Positions 9,201-17,384 are shown, counted from the first letter of the stretch. The stretch: DNA of 45,845 bases from Candidatus Nitrotoga fabula (GCF_905221025.1 NZ_CAJNBL010000027.1:1-45845), one strand, 5' to 3'. Numbers and translations: made by a program. Notes: generated by a model from the sequence alone, not told the origin.

Positions 9201-9464
9201 GAGCTGCCTATCCAGTCAATTATTCAAACTGGGCAAATTCTTAATGGTCGGATTGATCTGCTGCTGGAATTGGAGGAAGGATGGATACTAATTGATCATA
9301 AGTCATCTCAGCTCGCTTCAGATCACTGGACGAATCTTGCAAAGGACTATTCTGGTCAGCTTGAGGGTTACGCTGATGCAATTCTGCGAGCGAGCGGGAA
9401 GCCTGTTCTGGAGTCATGGTTGTATTTGCCGGTAGCTGGTGGAGCTGTTCGAATAAATGGGTAA
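6291..9464 (+). CDS. UvrD/AddA-like SF1 helicase-nuclease
   Basis: A 1057-aa protein with a full SF1A helicase set. Walker A is AGAGSGKT (residues 14-21), motif Ia TTFTKKAAAELRERV, Walker B DEFQDT (about 336-341), motif III VGDIKQAIYGFRG and motif IV SSWRSRSEL. Motif V is THHASKGLEWPIVLL (about 695) and motif VI LLYVSMTRARD. The C-terminus adds a second PD-(D/E)XK nuclease: GRIDLLLELEEGWILIDHKS (about 985-1006), then QLEGYADAIL. This is the AddA architecture. With the upstream AddB-like subunit it gives a two-nuclease helicase complex acting on double-strand DNA ends. An older, diverged second copy of the recombination machinery is the alternative to a defence role. Confidence 0.88.
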   Translation: MSEVINPKIVFYSAGAGSGKTYKLTELLHHGFTADGVRPSGVIATTFTKKAAAELRERVREHLLQQGDFERASAMGEARIGTVNSVCGQLLTRFAFEAGMPADQLVLEEGQAGMLLGKAVDSVIEPEKLRELLSLARRLGLEDDWKSALQNLVNQIRSNDIRLSKVAGFANENADDLLKHFPKPVSGDLSLQLRSAIHLALPKVEAVAESGNKKNTQRYLDLLKDFSRKLEEGSIGWGEWVKLGKEKPEVGLLPTIEPIADLAMRVAEHPSLQQDIRRYLVLMYELAVNALEVYSHLKQEIGALDFTDQEHKLLELLDHPEVTAVLSDEIDLLMVDEFQDTSPIQLTLFLKLTRFARKVYWVGDIKQAIYGFRGSDTELMQKILEVLPQLDGIKDVLPSSWRSRSELVHVVNDVFSRAFANTLGREDVVLEPKRLDPLPGAALENWVLEGKNRDEEDSALAAGVRDLIGSQYQVFDKASKKLRPARYSDVAILSRSNDAVKSIAAALSVQGIPVAVAQSGLMATPESVLTLACLRRLNDPGDTIATAEIVSLVDCTEPEVWVADRLRYLQSGGHKNLWLEEAILGHPVHPILETIAQLRSALPVLAPREALGNIVAACQIPQVVLQWCRNPDRARVRLANIEALLELAEQYEDLCRNEQHAASVSGLILWLEDIAANDQDMLAEPAINAVKVLTHHASKGLEWPIVLLTDLAASVRDNLWSISARSGAEFDVQAPLKDRFIRYWPWPFGAQKMVPVAETIGQTEVAKAFKAAAIEEAKRLLYVSMTRARDLMILVRTTRKISGEWLESVDSPWLLNEPESDGITLPSGKFLSAIYKQIPPAALSEELPIENNVPLFWRERPMANHSFLNQTFNPSAAIVLHGGEAIEQCRIGERIALHGGGDKSVVGTAIHACIAFMFGDFSAKPEISDIEAILSGFAVQDQLSAVALHQQITAFVEWVETRWPVAIPKAELPIQSIIQTGQILNGRIDLLLELEEGWILIDHKSSQLASDHWTNLAKDYSGQLEGYADAILRASGKPVLESWLYLPVAGGAVRING

Positions 9465-9610
9465 TCTGACGATAGATAATGATTGTGGAGCCAAGTGATC
9501 ATTTTATCTGAAAAGGGACCAAAACCATCTGTAGTCTGGTCGACTTCGAGCGGACGCCGCTTTCGCGGAGTCCCTTGCCTCAAAAATTTCAATCTTAGTG
9601 GAGAAGTGAT

Positions 9611-9802
9611 ATGAGAACACCAGCAAAGAACATGGTCTGCTTTTGGTACGATGGCCACGCCAAGGACGTGGCACGCTTTTACGCTGTTACCTTTCCAGAA
9701 TCGTCTGTCGGCGCAGTACACAACGCACCGGGAGACTTTCCGTCGGGAAAGAAAGGGGATGTATTGACGGTCGAGTTTACCGTGATGGGTAGTGCTGCTT
9801 GA
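9611..9802 (+). pseudogene. truncated VOC/PhnB-type glyoxalase-fold protein, N-terminal fragment
   Basis: A 63-aa ORF with a good GGAG ribosome binding site before ATG 9611. It reads MVCFWYDGHAKDVARFYAVTF, then SSVGAVHNAPGDFPSG and DVLTVEFTVMG. This is the first third of the PhnB/3-demethylubiquinone-methyltransferase-like VOC family, normally about 150 aa. Homology ends at VMG, after which SAA and TGA follow. The fragment sits between two defence modules and is best seen as a relic carried in, or left behind, when they were joined. Confidence 0.7.
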
Positions 9803-9863
9803 ATCACACCAAGCAAGAAGTTGCTCACCTTCAAGAGGGATTGAGCGACATTGAACAACAAGG

Positions 9864-9884
9864 AAAGCACTAGCGGTGCTTTTT
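9864..9884 (+). terminator. short hairpin with T run ahead of the MTase gene
   Basis: AAAGCAC, a 5-nt loop and GTGCTTT, followed by TTG. The stem is only seven pairs and the T run is part of it, so termination is plausible but not certain. It would separate the AddAB-like unit and VOC relic from the MTase operon, implying that the MTase operon has its own promoter in the AT-rich 30 bp that follow. Confidence 0.4.
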
Positions 9885-9915
9885 GAGTATAAATATATTG
9901 TTTTTTGGAAATCAA

Positions 9916-12582
9916 ATGAACATTGGTCAGGTTGAGGAAAAAGTTAAGGCACTCGTTGCCAATGTTAATAACGAATCATTTCTCTATGATTTGCTTGATT
10001 GTTATGGCAAGCCCAAAGCATCTATCACTCGTCTAAAAATCGTAGGTAAGGGAAGCTATAACCTCTCCAAGAACGATGGTGAAGTTCTTTGGAAGAAACA
10101 GGTCTATTTCAAGTCCACAAACAGTGACAAGCTACTGTCTGTGATTGATGAGATGAAGGATGCTGATGTGGTAGAGAAGCACCAGCCACGTTTCATCATT
10201 GCCATCAATCAAACTCACCTTCTTGCCATTGACACCAAGACTGAAGACACCTTGGATGTTGCCCTGGCTGAACTCAACAAGAAGTTTGACTTCTTTCTTC
10301 CTTGGGCTGGATTAGAAAAAGCACAGGCCCAAAGTGAGAACCCTGCTGATGTCAAAGCAGCAGAAAAAATGGCTAAGTTGTTTGACCTGCTAAGGGACAA
10401 CAATCCAGCCAAGACCAAGCAAGAAATTCATGTACAGAATGTGTTCCTCTCACGAATTCTGTTCTGTTACTTCGCTGAAGATACTGGCATATTTGAGCCA
10501 AAGCTTTTCACCAATCACATTGCCTCACACACCACAGAAGATGGCAGTGACCTGGATGATTATCTAGGCAAGGTCTTTGATGTGATGAACCAGGAACACC
10601 GTGATGGTCTTCCTGCCTATCTCACTGACTTTCCTTATGTGAATGGTGGTCTGTTCGCTGACAAGCTCCCGATTCCGAAATTCAACAGGAAATCTCGTGC
10701 CATGCTCATTGAGTGTGGCTCGGACCTGAACTGGTCAGAAATCAACCCTGACATCTTTGGTTCAATGATTCAAGCGGTGGTCCATCCCGACCAGCGCGGC
10801 AACATGGGCATGCACTACACGTCAGTGCCAAACATCATGAAGGTCATTGAACCTCTCTTCCTGAACGAACTGAAGGAAGAATTTGAGAAGCACGCAGACA
10901 ACAAGAACAAGCTTGAACTACTTCTTCTCAGACTTGAACATCAGAAGATTTTTGACCCTGCTTGCGGATCAGGAAACTTCCTCATCATTGCCTATAAGGA
11001 ACTTCGCCAGCTTGAAATGGAAATCTTCAAGCGATTGCAAGAGATTTCCAAAGAAGGCTTGATTCCTCTTTCCAGAATCCGACTTTCCCAGTTCTATGGC
11101 ATTGAACTTGATGACTTCGCTCACGAAGTAGCCATTCTGTCTTTGTGGCTTGCAGAGCATCAGATGAACATGAAGTTCAAAGCTACCTTTGGACATTGCA
11201 ATCCCGCACTTCCACTTAAGAACAGTGGCAATGTTGTTCATGGCAATGCTCTTAGGGTTGATTGGAATGATGTTTGTCCACATGCGGAATCAAGCCAAGT
11301 CTTTGTTCTAGGAAACCCACCATACCTTGGCGCAAGCCTTCAATCAGAAGAGCAGAAAGAAGATATTGCCCTGGTTTTTGATGGTATTGATGGCTACAAA
11401 AGCATTGACCTGATTGCAAGCTGGTTCTATAAGTCTTCTAAATATATTTCCAAGAACAATGCCAGCGCTGCATTTGTATCAACAAATTCAGTTTGCCAAG
11501 GAGAACAGGTTGGTCTTCTTTGGCCCCATATTTTCAAACAAGATGTTGAAATCAGTTTTGTGCATCAATCCTTCAAGTGGGAAAACAATGCAAAAAACAA
11601 AGCAGCAGTCTATTGCGCAATCATTGGCATCAGGAATACTTCAACTGCTGACAAGTTAATTTTCAAAGATGGACTTGCTCAAAAAGTAGAAAACATCAAC
11701 CCCTACCTTGTTGCCACTAAACGCAACATTATTCTGCCAAAAAGACAAAAGCCGCTTTCCAAGTTGCCTGCCATGACCTACGGAAGTAAGCCTACAGATG
11801 GCGGCCATCTCATACTTGAGCCAGAGGAAAAAGAAGCACTTCTTGAAATTGCACCAAAATCCAAGAAGTTCTTGAAGAGGTACATTGGCGCATCTGAACA
11901 CACCAATAACAAAGAAAGATGGTGCCTTTGGATTGATGACAGCAATCTTGAAGAAGCCTTGTCAATTCCTGAGATAAACGATCGCATTAAAAGGGTAAAA
12001 GAATTTAGATTAAATAGCACCAAAGCAGCAACTAGAGCTATAGCTGCCTCCGCACACCGCGTTGGTGAGCCACGCTATATAGCAACAAACTCTATTCTTG
12101 TACCCATTCATGGCTCGGATCGACGGCCATATATACCATTTGGATTCCTTGACAAATCATTTGTGGCGTCCAATGCCACTCAAGTTATTTACACCAGTGA
12201 AATTTATGTGTTTGGTTTGATTTCATCTTTAATGCACAACGTGTGGATCAAGGCTTCTTGCGGAAAAATCAAAGAAGACCCACGATATTCATCAACATTG
12301 GGATACAACAACTTCCCTGTTCCTTCACTGACAGATCAGCAAAAAGGGGTCATCTCTAATTTGGTTCTGGAAATATTAGGCGCAAGAGAGCAATACCCAG
12401 AATTGAGCTTATCGGATTTGTATGATCCCGATTTGATGCCACCAGATTTGATGGATGCACACGCTCGCTTAGATGAGGTCGTTGAACGTTGCTACAGGGC
12501 TAAAGAATTTACCAATGATGAAGATCGCCTTGATTACCTCTTTAAACTCTACGAAAAAATGACAGGGACCCAGAATGCCTAA
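9916..12582 (+). CDS. MmeI/type IIG-like N6-adenine DNA methyltransferase of a restriction-type system
   Basis: An 888-aa protein. ATG 9916 is chosen for GGAA 7 nt upstream and because upstream residues look like translated spacer. The methyltransferase core has DPACGSGNF (residues 347-355, SAM-binding motif I) and NPPY (467-470, motif IV of N6-adenine amino-MTases). The block VSTNSVCQGEQVGLLWP is typical of MmeI-like enzymes. The N-terminal 300 residues contain ESFLYDLLDCYG, LWKKQVYFKS and VFLSRILFCYFAEDTGIF, shared with large stand-alone DNA MTases of defence loci. The classical MmeI nuclease motif is not obvious. The C-terminal part (from about 600) likely holds target recognition. The gene overlaps the helicase gene by 8 bp, so MTase, helicase and GIY-YIG protein form one operon. 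Probable role: modification of host DNA and recognition for restriction. Confidence 0.85.
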   Translation: MNIGQVEEKVKALVANVNNESFLYDLLDCYGKPKASITRLKIVGKGSYNLSKNDGEVLWKKQVYFKSTNSDKLLSVIDEMKDADVVEKHQPRFIIAINQTHLLAIDTKTEDTLDVALAELNKKFDFFLPWAGLEKAQAQSENPADVKAAEKMAKLFDLLRDNNPAKTKQEIHVQNVFLSRILFCYFAEDTGIFEPKLFTNHIASHTTEDGSDLDDYLGKVFDVMNQEHRDGLPAYLTDFPYVNGGLFADKLPIPKFNRKSRAMLIECGSDLNWSEINPDIFGSMIQAVVHPDQRGNMGMHYTSVPNIMKVIEPLFLNELKEEFEKHADNKNKLELLLLRLEHQKIFDPACGSGNFLIIAYKELRQLEMEIFKRLQEISKEGLIPLSRIRLSQFYGIELDDFAHEVAILSLWLAEHQMNMKFKATFGHCNPALPLKNSGNVVHGNALRVDWNDVCPHAESSQVFVLGNPPYLGASLQSEEQKEDIALVFDGIDGYKSIDLIASWFYKSSKYISKNNASAAFVSTNSVCQGEQVGLLWPHIFKQDVEISFVHQSFKWENNAKNKAAVYCAIIGIRNTSTADKLIFKDGLAQKVENINPYLVATKRNIILPKRQKPLSKLPAMTYGSKPTDGGHLILEPEEKEALLEIAPKSKKFLKRYIGASEHTNNKERWCLWIDDSNLEEALSIPEINDRIKRVKEFRLNSTKAATRAIAASAHRVGEPRYIATNSILVPIHGSDRRPYIPFGFLDKSFVASNATQVIYTSEIYVFGLISSLMHNVWIKASCGKIKEDPRYSSTLGYNNFPVPSLTDQQKGVISNLVLEILGAREQYPELSLSDLYDPDLMPPDLMDAHARLDEVVERCYRAKEFTNDEDRLDYLFKLYEKMTGTQNA

Positions 12583-14494
12583 CATCGTTGAAGTTACCTA
12601 TGCCCAGACTGGTCAAAGCACCAGCACCAATAAGTACGGCATGCGTGACATGCAAGATCGTGCTTTTGAAGCTCGCAATGCACAATACCTGCTTCTGAAA
12701 GCACCTCCAGCTTCTGGTAAGTCTCGCGCCTTGATGTTCATCGCACTGGACAAGCTCATCAATCAAGGACTGTCCAAAGCCATCATTGCTGTCCCTGAAA
12801 AGTCCATTGGCGGCTCTTTTGATAGCGTAGAACTCAGCAAGTTTGGCTTCTTCTCTGATTGGGTTGTAGAGCCAAAGAACAACCTTTGCACACCTGGTGG
12901 TGAGCAAAGCAAGGTCAAAGCTTTTGTGGACTTCATCAAGGGACCAGACAAGGTTCTTGTCTGCACCCATGCAACTTTGCGGTTCGCTTTTGAAGCTGTT
13001 GAGGAAACCGACTTTGACAATGTGCTGCTTGCCATTGACGAATTCCACCATGTCTCTGCTGATGGTGAAAACCGTCTTGGTGAACTGCTTCGCTCAGTGA
13101 TGGCCAAGTCAGATGCACACATCGTTGCAATGACTGGCTCTTACTTCCGTGGGGACAGTGTGCCGGTTCTGCTTCCTGAAGATGAAGCCCAGTTCACCAA
13201 AGTCACTTACAACTACTATGAGCAACTGAACGGCTACACCTTCCTCAAGTCCCTTGGTATCGGCTACCACTTCTACCAGGGCAAATACACCAGTGCTATT
13301 GATGAGGTTCTGGACACCGATCAGAAGACCATCCTGCACATCCCCAATGTGCAGTCTGGTGAGTCCACCAAGGACAAGTATGACGAGGTGGATCGCATCC
13401 TAGACATCATCGGCACCGTCACCCATCGTGATTCTGATACCTGTGTCATCCACGTCAAACGGCATGGTGATGGTAAGGACTTGAAGGTTGCTGACCTCGT
13501 GCATGATGAACCCAAAGCTCGAGAACGAATCGTTGAATACCTCCGCAAGATTGAGAAGCCAGAAGACATGGATCTCATCATTGCTTTGGGTATGGCAAAG
13601 GAAGGTTTTGACTGGAAATTCTGTGAGCATGCCCTGACTGTTGGCTACCGTGGATCACTGACCGAAATCATCCAAATCATCGGACGATGCACACGCGATA
13701 GCAACAACAAGAGCCACGCCCAATTCACCAATCTGATTGCTCAACCTGATGCAGAAGATGACTTGGTGAAGCTCTCAGTCAACAACATGCTGAAAGCTAT
13801 TACCTGCTCCTTGCTGATGGAACAGGTGCTTGCTCCCAATTTCAAGTTCAAGACCAAGCAAAGCGATGACGACAAGAGCACCGATACCGAAATCAAGGTT
13901 CGTGGCCTGAAAGAACCTTCCTCCAAGCGAGTGAAGGACATCATTGAATCAGACTTGAATGACCTGAAAGCTGCAATCCTGTCTGACGACAAAATCATCA
14001 AGGCACTACCTGGCAATGTTGATCCAGAAGTCATCAACAAGGTGATGATTCCAAAAATCATCAAGGTCAAATACCCGGAACTCACCCCTGAAGAAGTGGA
14101 AGAAGTTCGTCAGCATGTGGTTGTTGATTCAGTCATCAAGAATGGCGAAATCAAACAGGAAGGCGACAAGCGCTTTGTTCGTATGGCTGACAAGTTCATC
14201 AACATTGATGACTTGCATATTGACCTGATCGATCGTGTCAATCCTTTCCAGAAGGCATTTGAAATTCTGTCCAAGTCTCTCACCACCAAAGTCTTCAAAG
14301 TCATCCAAGACACCATTGAAGCTACTCGTGTGCAGATGAGTGATGAAGAAGCCATCTTGCTTTGGCCAAAAATCAAAGAGTTTGTGAAGACACACTGCAA
14401 GGAGCCAAACCTCAACTCCTTGGACCCACTTGAGCGGCGCATGGCTGATGCTGTTGTCTATCTGAAAGCTCAACGCAGACAGCAAGGGGTGTAA
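12575..14494 (+). CDS. SF2 (DEAD/DEAH-type) helicase of the MTase cassette
   Basis: A 639-aa SF2 translocase. Motif I is APPASGKS (43-50), motif II is DEFH (155-158), motif III has MTGSY, and motif VI is QIIGRCTRD. The linker region LIIALGMAKEGFDWKFCEH resembles motif IV/V of restriction-type helicases such as the DEAD/DEAH ATPases of type III and DISARM-like systems. The last approximately 200 residues are charged, helical and unassigned. No nuclease motif was seen, so cleavage would have to come from the neighbouring GIY-YIG protein or the MTase N-terminus. The start overlaps the MTase stop; the next gene starts 2 bp after its TAA. Confidence 0.85.
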   Translation: MPNIVEVTYAQTGQSTSTNKYGMRDMQDRAFEARNAQYLLLKAPPASGKSRALMFIALDKLINQGLSKAIIAVPEKSIGGSFDSVELSKFGFFSDWVVEPKNNLCTPGGEQSKVKAFVDFIKGPDKVLVCTHATLRFAFEAVEETDFDNVLLAIDEFHHVSADGENRLGELLRSVMAKSDAHIVAMTGSYFRGDSVPVLLPEDEAQFTKVTYNYYEQLNGYTFLKSLGIGYHFYQGKYTSAIDEVLDTDQKTILHIPNVQSGESTKDKYDEVDRILDIIGTVTHRDSDTCVIHVKRHGDGKDLKVADLVHDEPKARERIVEYLRKIEKPEDMDLIIALGMAKEGFDWKFCEHALTVGYRGSLTEIIQIIGRCTRDSNNKSHAQFTNLIAQPDAEDDLVKLSVNNMLKAITCSLLMEQVLAPNFKFKTKQSDDDKSTDTEIKVRGLKEPSSKRVKDIIESDLNDLKAAILSDDKIIKALPGNVDPEVINKVMIPKIIKVKYPELTPEEVEEVRQHVVVDSVIKNGEIKQEGDKRFVRMADKFINIDDLHIDLIDRVNPFQKAFEILSKSLTTKVFKVIQDTIEATRVQMSDEEAILLWPKIKEFVKTHCKEPNLNSLDPLERRMADAVVYLKAQRRQQGV

Positions 14495-14496
14495 TC

Positions 14497-15666
14497 GTGG
14501 AGAAGGATGCTCTTCTAAAAATTCTGGATGATGATGACCTTGGACTACTGAACATCAAGCCCAAGCGATCTTCCATCACGGTTGATGAACGTCTGCTCCA
14601 GTCCTTCCAGCAGATAAACGATTTCTACCGTCAGCATGGCAAGGAGCCTGAGTCCAATCCATCCAACATCCTTGAGTTCCAGCTTTTCAACAGGCTCAAG
14701 GGGCTTCGTGCCAGCAAGGAAAAATGCGAAGCCTTGCAGGAAGTGGATGAATTTCACTTGCTCACCTTCATAGAGCCAGAAAAGCCCATCACGTCTGTTG
14801 CTGACATCTTCAGTGATGACTCCTTTGGTCTGCTGGATGATGAAGCTGAAAGTATTTTTGACCTCAAGCATGTTCCAAAGTCACCTATGGAGATGCCTGA
14901 GAAGATTGCACAGCGCAAACGATGCAAAGACTTTGACCAATTTGAACACCTTTTCAAGCAGTGTCATGCTGAACTGACTTCTGGTGTCCGTGAAGCCAGG
15001 CAGTTCACTGGTGAGCAGCAAATCAAGCCAGGGCACTTTTTCGTGCTGCATGGGGTCATGGTCTATGTATCTGAAGTGGGTGAGAAGGAAGTCAAAAATG
15101 GGAAGGTAAATGCTCGGCTACGGTGCATCTTTGAGAATGGCACTGAGTCCAACATGCTTCTTCGGTCACTGGCTACTGAACTTTACAAGGATGAGACTGG
15201 TCGACGTATCCTCGATCACCATGAGAAAGCTCTTGAGGCACTTGAGCAAATCAAGGCTGAAGATGAAAAGACTGGCTACCTCTATGTGCTTCAGTCTCTC
15301 AGCCAAGAAACTAACATTGCCAGCATTGAGAACCTCTTCAAGATTGGCTACTCAACAGTGCTAGTGCAAGAACGCATCAAAAATGCTGCTGAAGAACCTA
15401 CCTATCTGATGGCGCCTGTGAAGGTGGTTGAAGTTTTTGAGTGCTACAACCTGAATCCTCAGAAATTTGAACTGCTACTCCACACCTTCTTTGGGAAGGC
15501 CTGTCTAAATGTGGATGTCTTTGACAAGACAGGAAAGCGGTTCTCACCAAGAGAATGGTTCGTTGCACCACTGCGCATCATTGAAGCAGCAGCCAACATG
15601 CTTATCAGTGGTGAGATTGTGAACTACAGATATGACCCAGATTCATCTGGAATCGTAGAGAGATAA
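14497..15666 (+). CDS. GIY-YIG (T5orf172-type) nuclease-domain protein, third gene of the MTase cassette
   Basis: A 389-aa protein from GTG 14497, 2 bp after the helicase stop. The C-terminal domain (from about residue 258) reads GYLYVLQSL, then LFKIGYST, then a conserved Arg-containing VQERIKNAAEEPTYL and FELLLHTFFG. This is the GIY-YIG fold in its T5orf172/Mug113 variant (GYLY for GIY, FKIGYS for YIG). The N-terminal 140 residues are helical and contain FNRLKGLRASKEK, a helicase-associated-type segment. The middle part is unassigned. As the only clear endonuclease candidate of the operon it probably delivers cleavage, guided by the MTase and driven by the helicase. That assignment is inference. 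Confidence 0.8.
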   Translation: MEKDALLKILDDDDLGLLNIKPKRSSITVDERLLQSFQQINDFYRQHGKEPESNPSNILEFQLFNRLKGLRASKEKCEALQEVDEFHLLTFIEPEKPITSVADIFSDDSFGLLDDEAESIFDLKHVPKSPMEMPEKIAQRKRCKDFDQFEHLFKQCHAELTSGVREARQFTGEQQIKPGHFFVLHGVMVYVSEVGEKEVKNGKVNARLRCIFENGTESNMLLRSLATELYKDETGRRILDHHEKALEALEQIKAEDEKTGYLYVLQSLSQETNIASIENLFKIGYSTVLVQERIKNAAEEPTYLMAPVKVVEVFECYNLNPQKFELLLHTFFGKACLNVDVFDKTGKRFSPREWFVAPLRIIEAAANMLISGEIVNYRYDPDSSGIVER

Positions 15667-15728
15667 AATTCACTCCGCAAAAGAAAAGTGAATCTCCCCG
15701 GGATTCGTGGAGGCTATTTGGTTTAAGT

Positions 15729-15818
15729 TCATGCCACCGTAGCGGCCTGTTTAGCGAGTTGCCGATAGTAGTTTACCTCAGCTTCTGCGGGTGGAATATA
15801 ACGCATCACTGCGATATC
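15729..15818 (-). pseudogene. IS3-family transposase OrfB C-terminal scrap
   Basis: On the minus strand the end of an IS3-type integrase reads RYIPPAEAEVNYYRQLA, then KQAATVA and TGA. That is the typical IS3 OrfB tail (GYIPPAEAE.NYYRQL). Only about 30 codons remain; the upstream catalytic core is missing and gives way to IS30 debris on the other strand. Confidence 0.6.
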
Positions 15819-15849
15819 CTGGAAACCGGGAACGATTCTTACCGTTTCA

Positions 15850-16113
15850 AGCAACGGAAAAACAGATCTCAGCAAACAACTGGATGCGGACTTCTATTTC
15901 GCCCATCCTTACGCTTCATGGGAGCGAGGGACGAACGAAAATACGAATGGACTGATTAGGCAGTATTTTCCCAAAAACCGGGACTTCACTACGATTACTC
16001 AGCAGGAGATAGATACAGCAATGGAAAGATTGAACAGCCGACCCAGAAAACGACTTGGTTACCAAACACCCAATCAGGTATTCTTCAGGTCAAGCGTTGC
16101 ACTTCATATTTGA
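15850..16113 (+). pseudogene. IS30-family transposase C-terminal remnant (right copy)
   Basis: In one frame from about 15880 the sequence reads LDADFYFAHPYASWERG, NENTNGLIRQYFPK, TITQQEIDTAMERLNSRP, RKRLGYQTPNQVFF and then TGA 16111-16113. This is the DDE-domain end of an IS30 transposase, including the Glu-containing WERG.NEN.NGLIRQYFP block. The upstream two-thirds are gone. It matches the remnant at 389-469 in sequence and orientation. The rest of the 15667-16209 gap holds the IS3 scrap and no other recognisable gene. Confidence 0.75.
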
Positions 16114-16209
16114 ATCAGCGTTTGTTAAGGCGGATAAATATCGCATTCTACCTTAAGCCGCGTGACGACCATTTGTTTAACTTAATAGGAACTGTTTAGG
16201 GAGATCGAT

Positions 16210-16725
16210 ATGGCTGCAGTGACAGCGATAACATTTGTTGGACATGCTCATCCGAATGATGGAGGTATTCGCCCAATCGATACTATTGAATTCGGAGAAG
16301 GCGATCGTCCGTATTTTGAATTTCCAGCCAAGAGAGGGGAAAGCCCAAGATCGCGTCTGGTTCTTATTCCAACGCTTGAAAATACGGTGGATGATTTATT
16401 GCTACTGATTTCTTACTATTTGGTCGAGCATCCGGAAATAGTTTCAGCGGTTGATAATACGTACGGAGAGGCAATAAAGGGTGGTTATCTTGAAATGTAT
16501 TCAAATTTCACTGAATCTCAGCGATACAGTCTTTATGAAAAAGTGATGCCACTGCAGGAGTTACCTAAGGTCGCCATTTGCTTATTTGAATCGTCACATC
16601 TTCAACGGACGGTGCATCATTTAGAAAATTACTCTTTAACGTGTGAAGTATGTATGTCCATCTTTAGTAGACAATATTCCCGTTGGACAAATAGATGGGA
16701 ATCGAGAGGAAAATTAGGAGGTTAG
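16210..16725 (+). CDS. hypothetical protein
   Basis: A 171-aa protein with GGGAG 6 nt before ATG 16210. I do not recognise the family. It contains GHAHPNDGGIRPIDTIEF, FEFPAKRGESPRSRLVLIP and a helical centre with LLLLISYYLVEHPEI. The C-terminus is rich in basic and aromatic residues (FSRQYSRWTNRWESRG). No signal peptide. It lies between IS debris and a convergent HD-domain gene, with a perfect inverted repeat after it that may end transcription from both sides. Likely accessory cargo. Confidence 0.6.
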   Translation: MAAVTAITFVGHAHPNDGGIRPIDTIEFGEGDRPYFEFPAKRGESPRSRLVLIPTLENTVDDLLLLISYYLVEHPEIVSAVDNTYGEAIKGGYLEMYSNFTESQRYSLYEKVMPLQELPKVAICLFESSHLQRTVHHLENYSLTCEVCMSIFSRQYSRWTNRWESRGKLGG

Positions 16726-16817
16726 CTTCCATGACAGCAAAGGTCACACGAGGTACTCCCTAATTTTTAACGAGGATAGACATTAGAGATTAGATGTAGT
16801 ATTTTCGATTTGACCTG

Positions 16818-16863
16818 AAAGTTACCCGATTTGACATTTACACAGGTCAAATCGGGTAACTTT
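16818..16863. repeat. 18-bp perfect inverted repeat between convergent genes
   Basis: AAAGTTACCCGATTTGAC (16818-16835) is followed by a 10-nt loop and its exact reverse complement (16846-16863). No T tract follows, so a classical terminator is doubtful, although its place between two convergent genes would suit a bidirectional one. The outer part GGGTAACTTT also occurs, in reverse complement (AAAGTTACCC), at 17385 just beyond the HD gene, so it may instead be a transposon-end relic. Confidence 0.6.
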
Positions 16864-16916
16864 GAGATTGGGTCACCACTACTATATATTAATAAAGGCA
16901 ACGGTTCAGCAGCACA

Positions 16917-17381
16917 TTACCTACGATTTAGCTCATTGGCATAGTCAATCATTTCTGAAGCAACATCGGAGATAAATTCAGGTGAAGGAAAAATTCCGAC
17001 TCTGCCTAAGTCTAATCTATCAGCGTCCCAGCATGTCTGTATGGTGGGATTGGTCGATATGTCACCCGATGAGTGATGTCTTATCGCGTGACACAAATTG
17101 TCTAATCGCTGGCTATTCAAATGGAAAAATTGTCCGTTAATACCATGGGCGAATTCCGCTCCGCGCTCACCGTGTAAAGGGTCGTGGCCATCATCCCGGC
17201 GGCAGCTATCATGCAAGAAAGCAAATAGTTCAACAACCAATAGATCGGCGTCGCGCTTTAGACCGATGCGCCTGCCGTGGTGTAATACACGTGCCCAATG
17301 ATTTGTGCCATGTAGACCGTGCCAATTAATTCTGAATTGGCTACGTACATGGTCTATCAAGGCGTTGCGGCTATATTGCAT
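16917..17381 (-). CDS. HD-domain phosphohydrolase-like protein
   Basis: A 154-aa protein starting at the ATG complementary to 17379-17381. HD-family metal ligands are visible: H in THWARVLHHG-like NHWARVLHHG (about 27-36), then LFAFLHDSCR with the paired His-Asp (about 57-58), later LCHAIRHHS and a final WDADRLDLGR Asp. This order H...HD...H...D is that of small HD hydrolases of nucleotides or phosphoesters. The short C-terminus reaches IDYANELNRR. It is monocistronic, convergent with the 16210 gene and flanked by GGGTAAC-type repeats on both sides, so it may be mobile cargo. The substrate is unknown. Confidence 0.75.
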   Translation of the reverse strand: MQYSRNALIDHVRSQFRINWHGLHGTNHWARVLHHGRRIGLKRDADLLVVELFAFLHDSCRRDDGHDPLHGERGAEFAHGINGQFFHLNSQRLDNLCHAIRHHSSGDISTNPTIQTCWDADRLDLGRVGIFPSPEFISDVASEMIDYANELNRR

Positions 17382-17384
17382 CTA

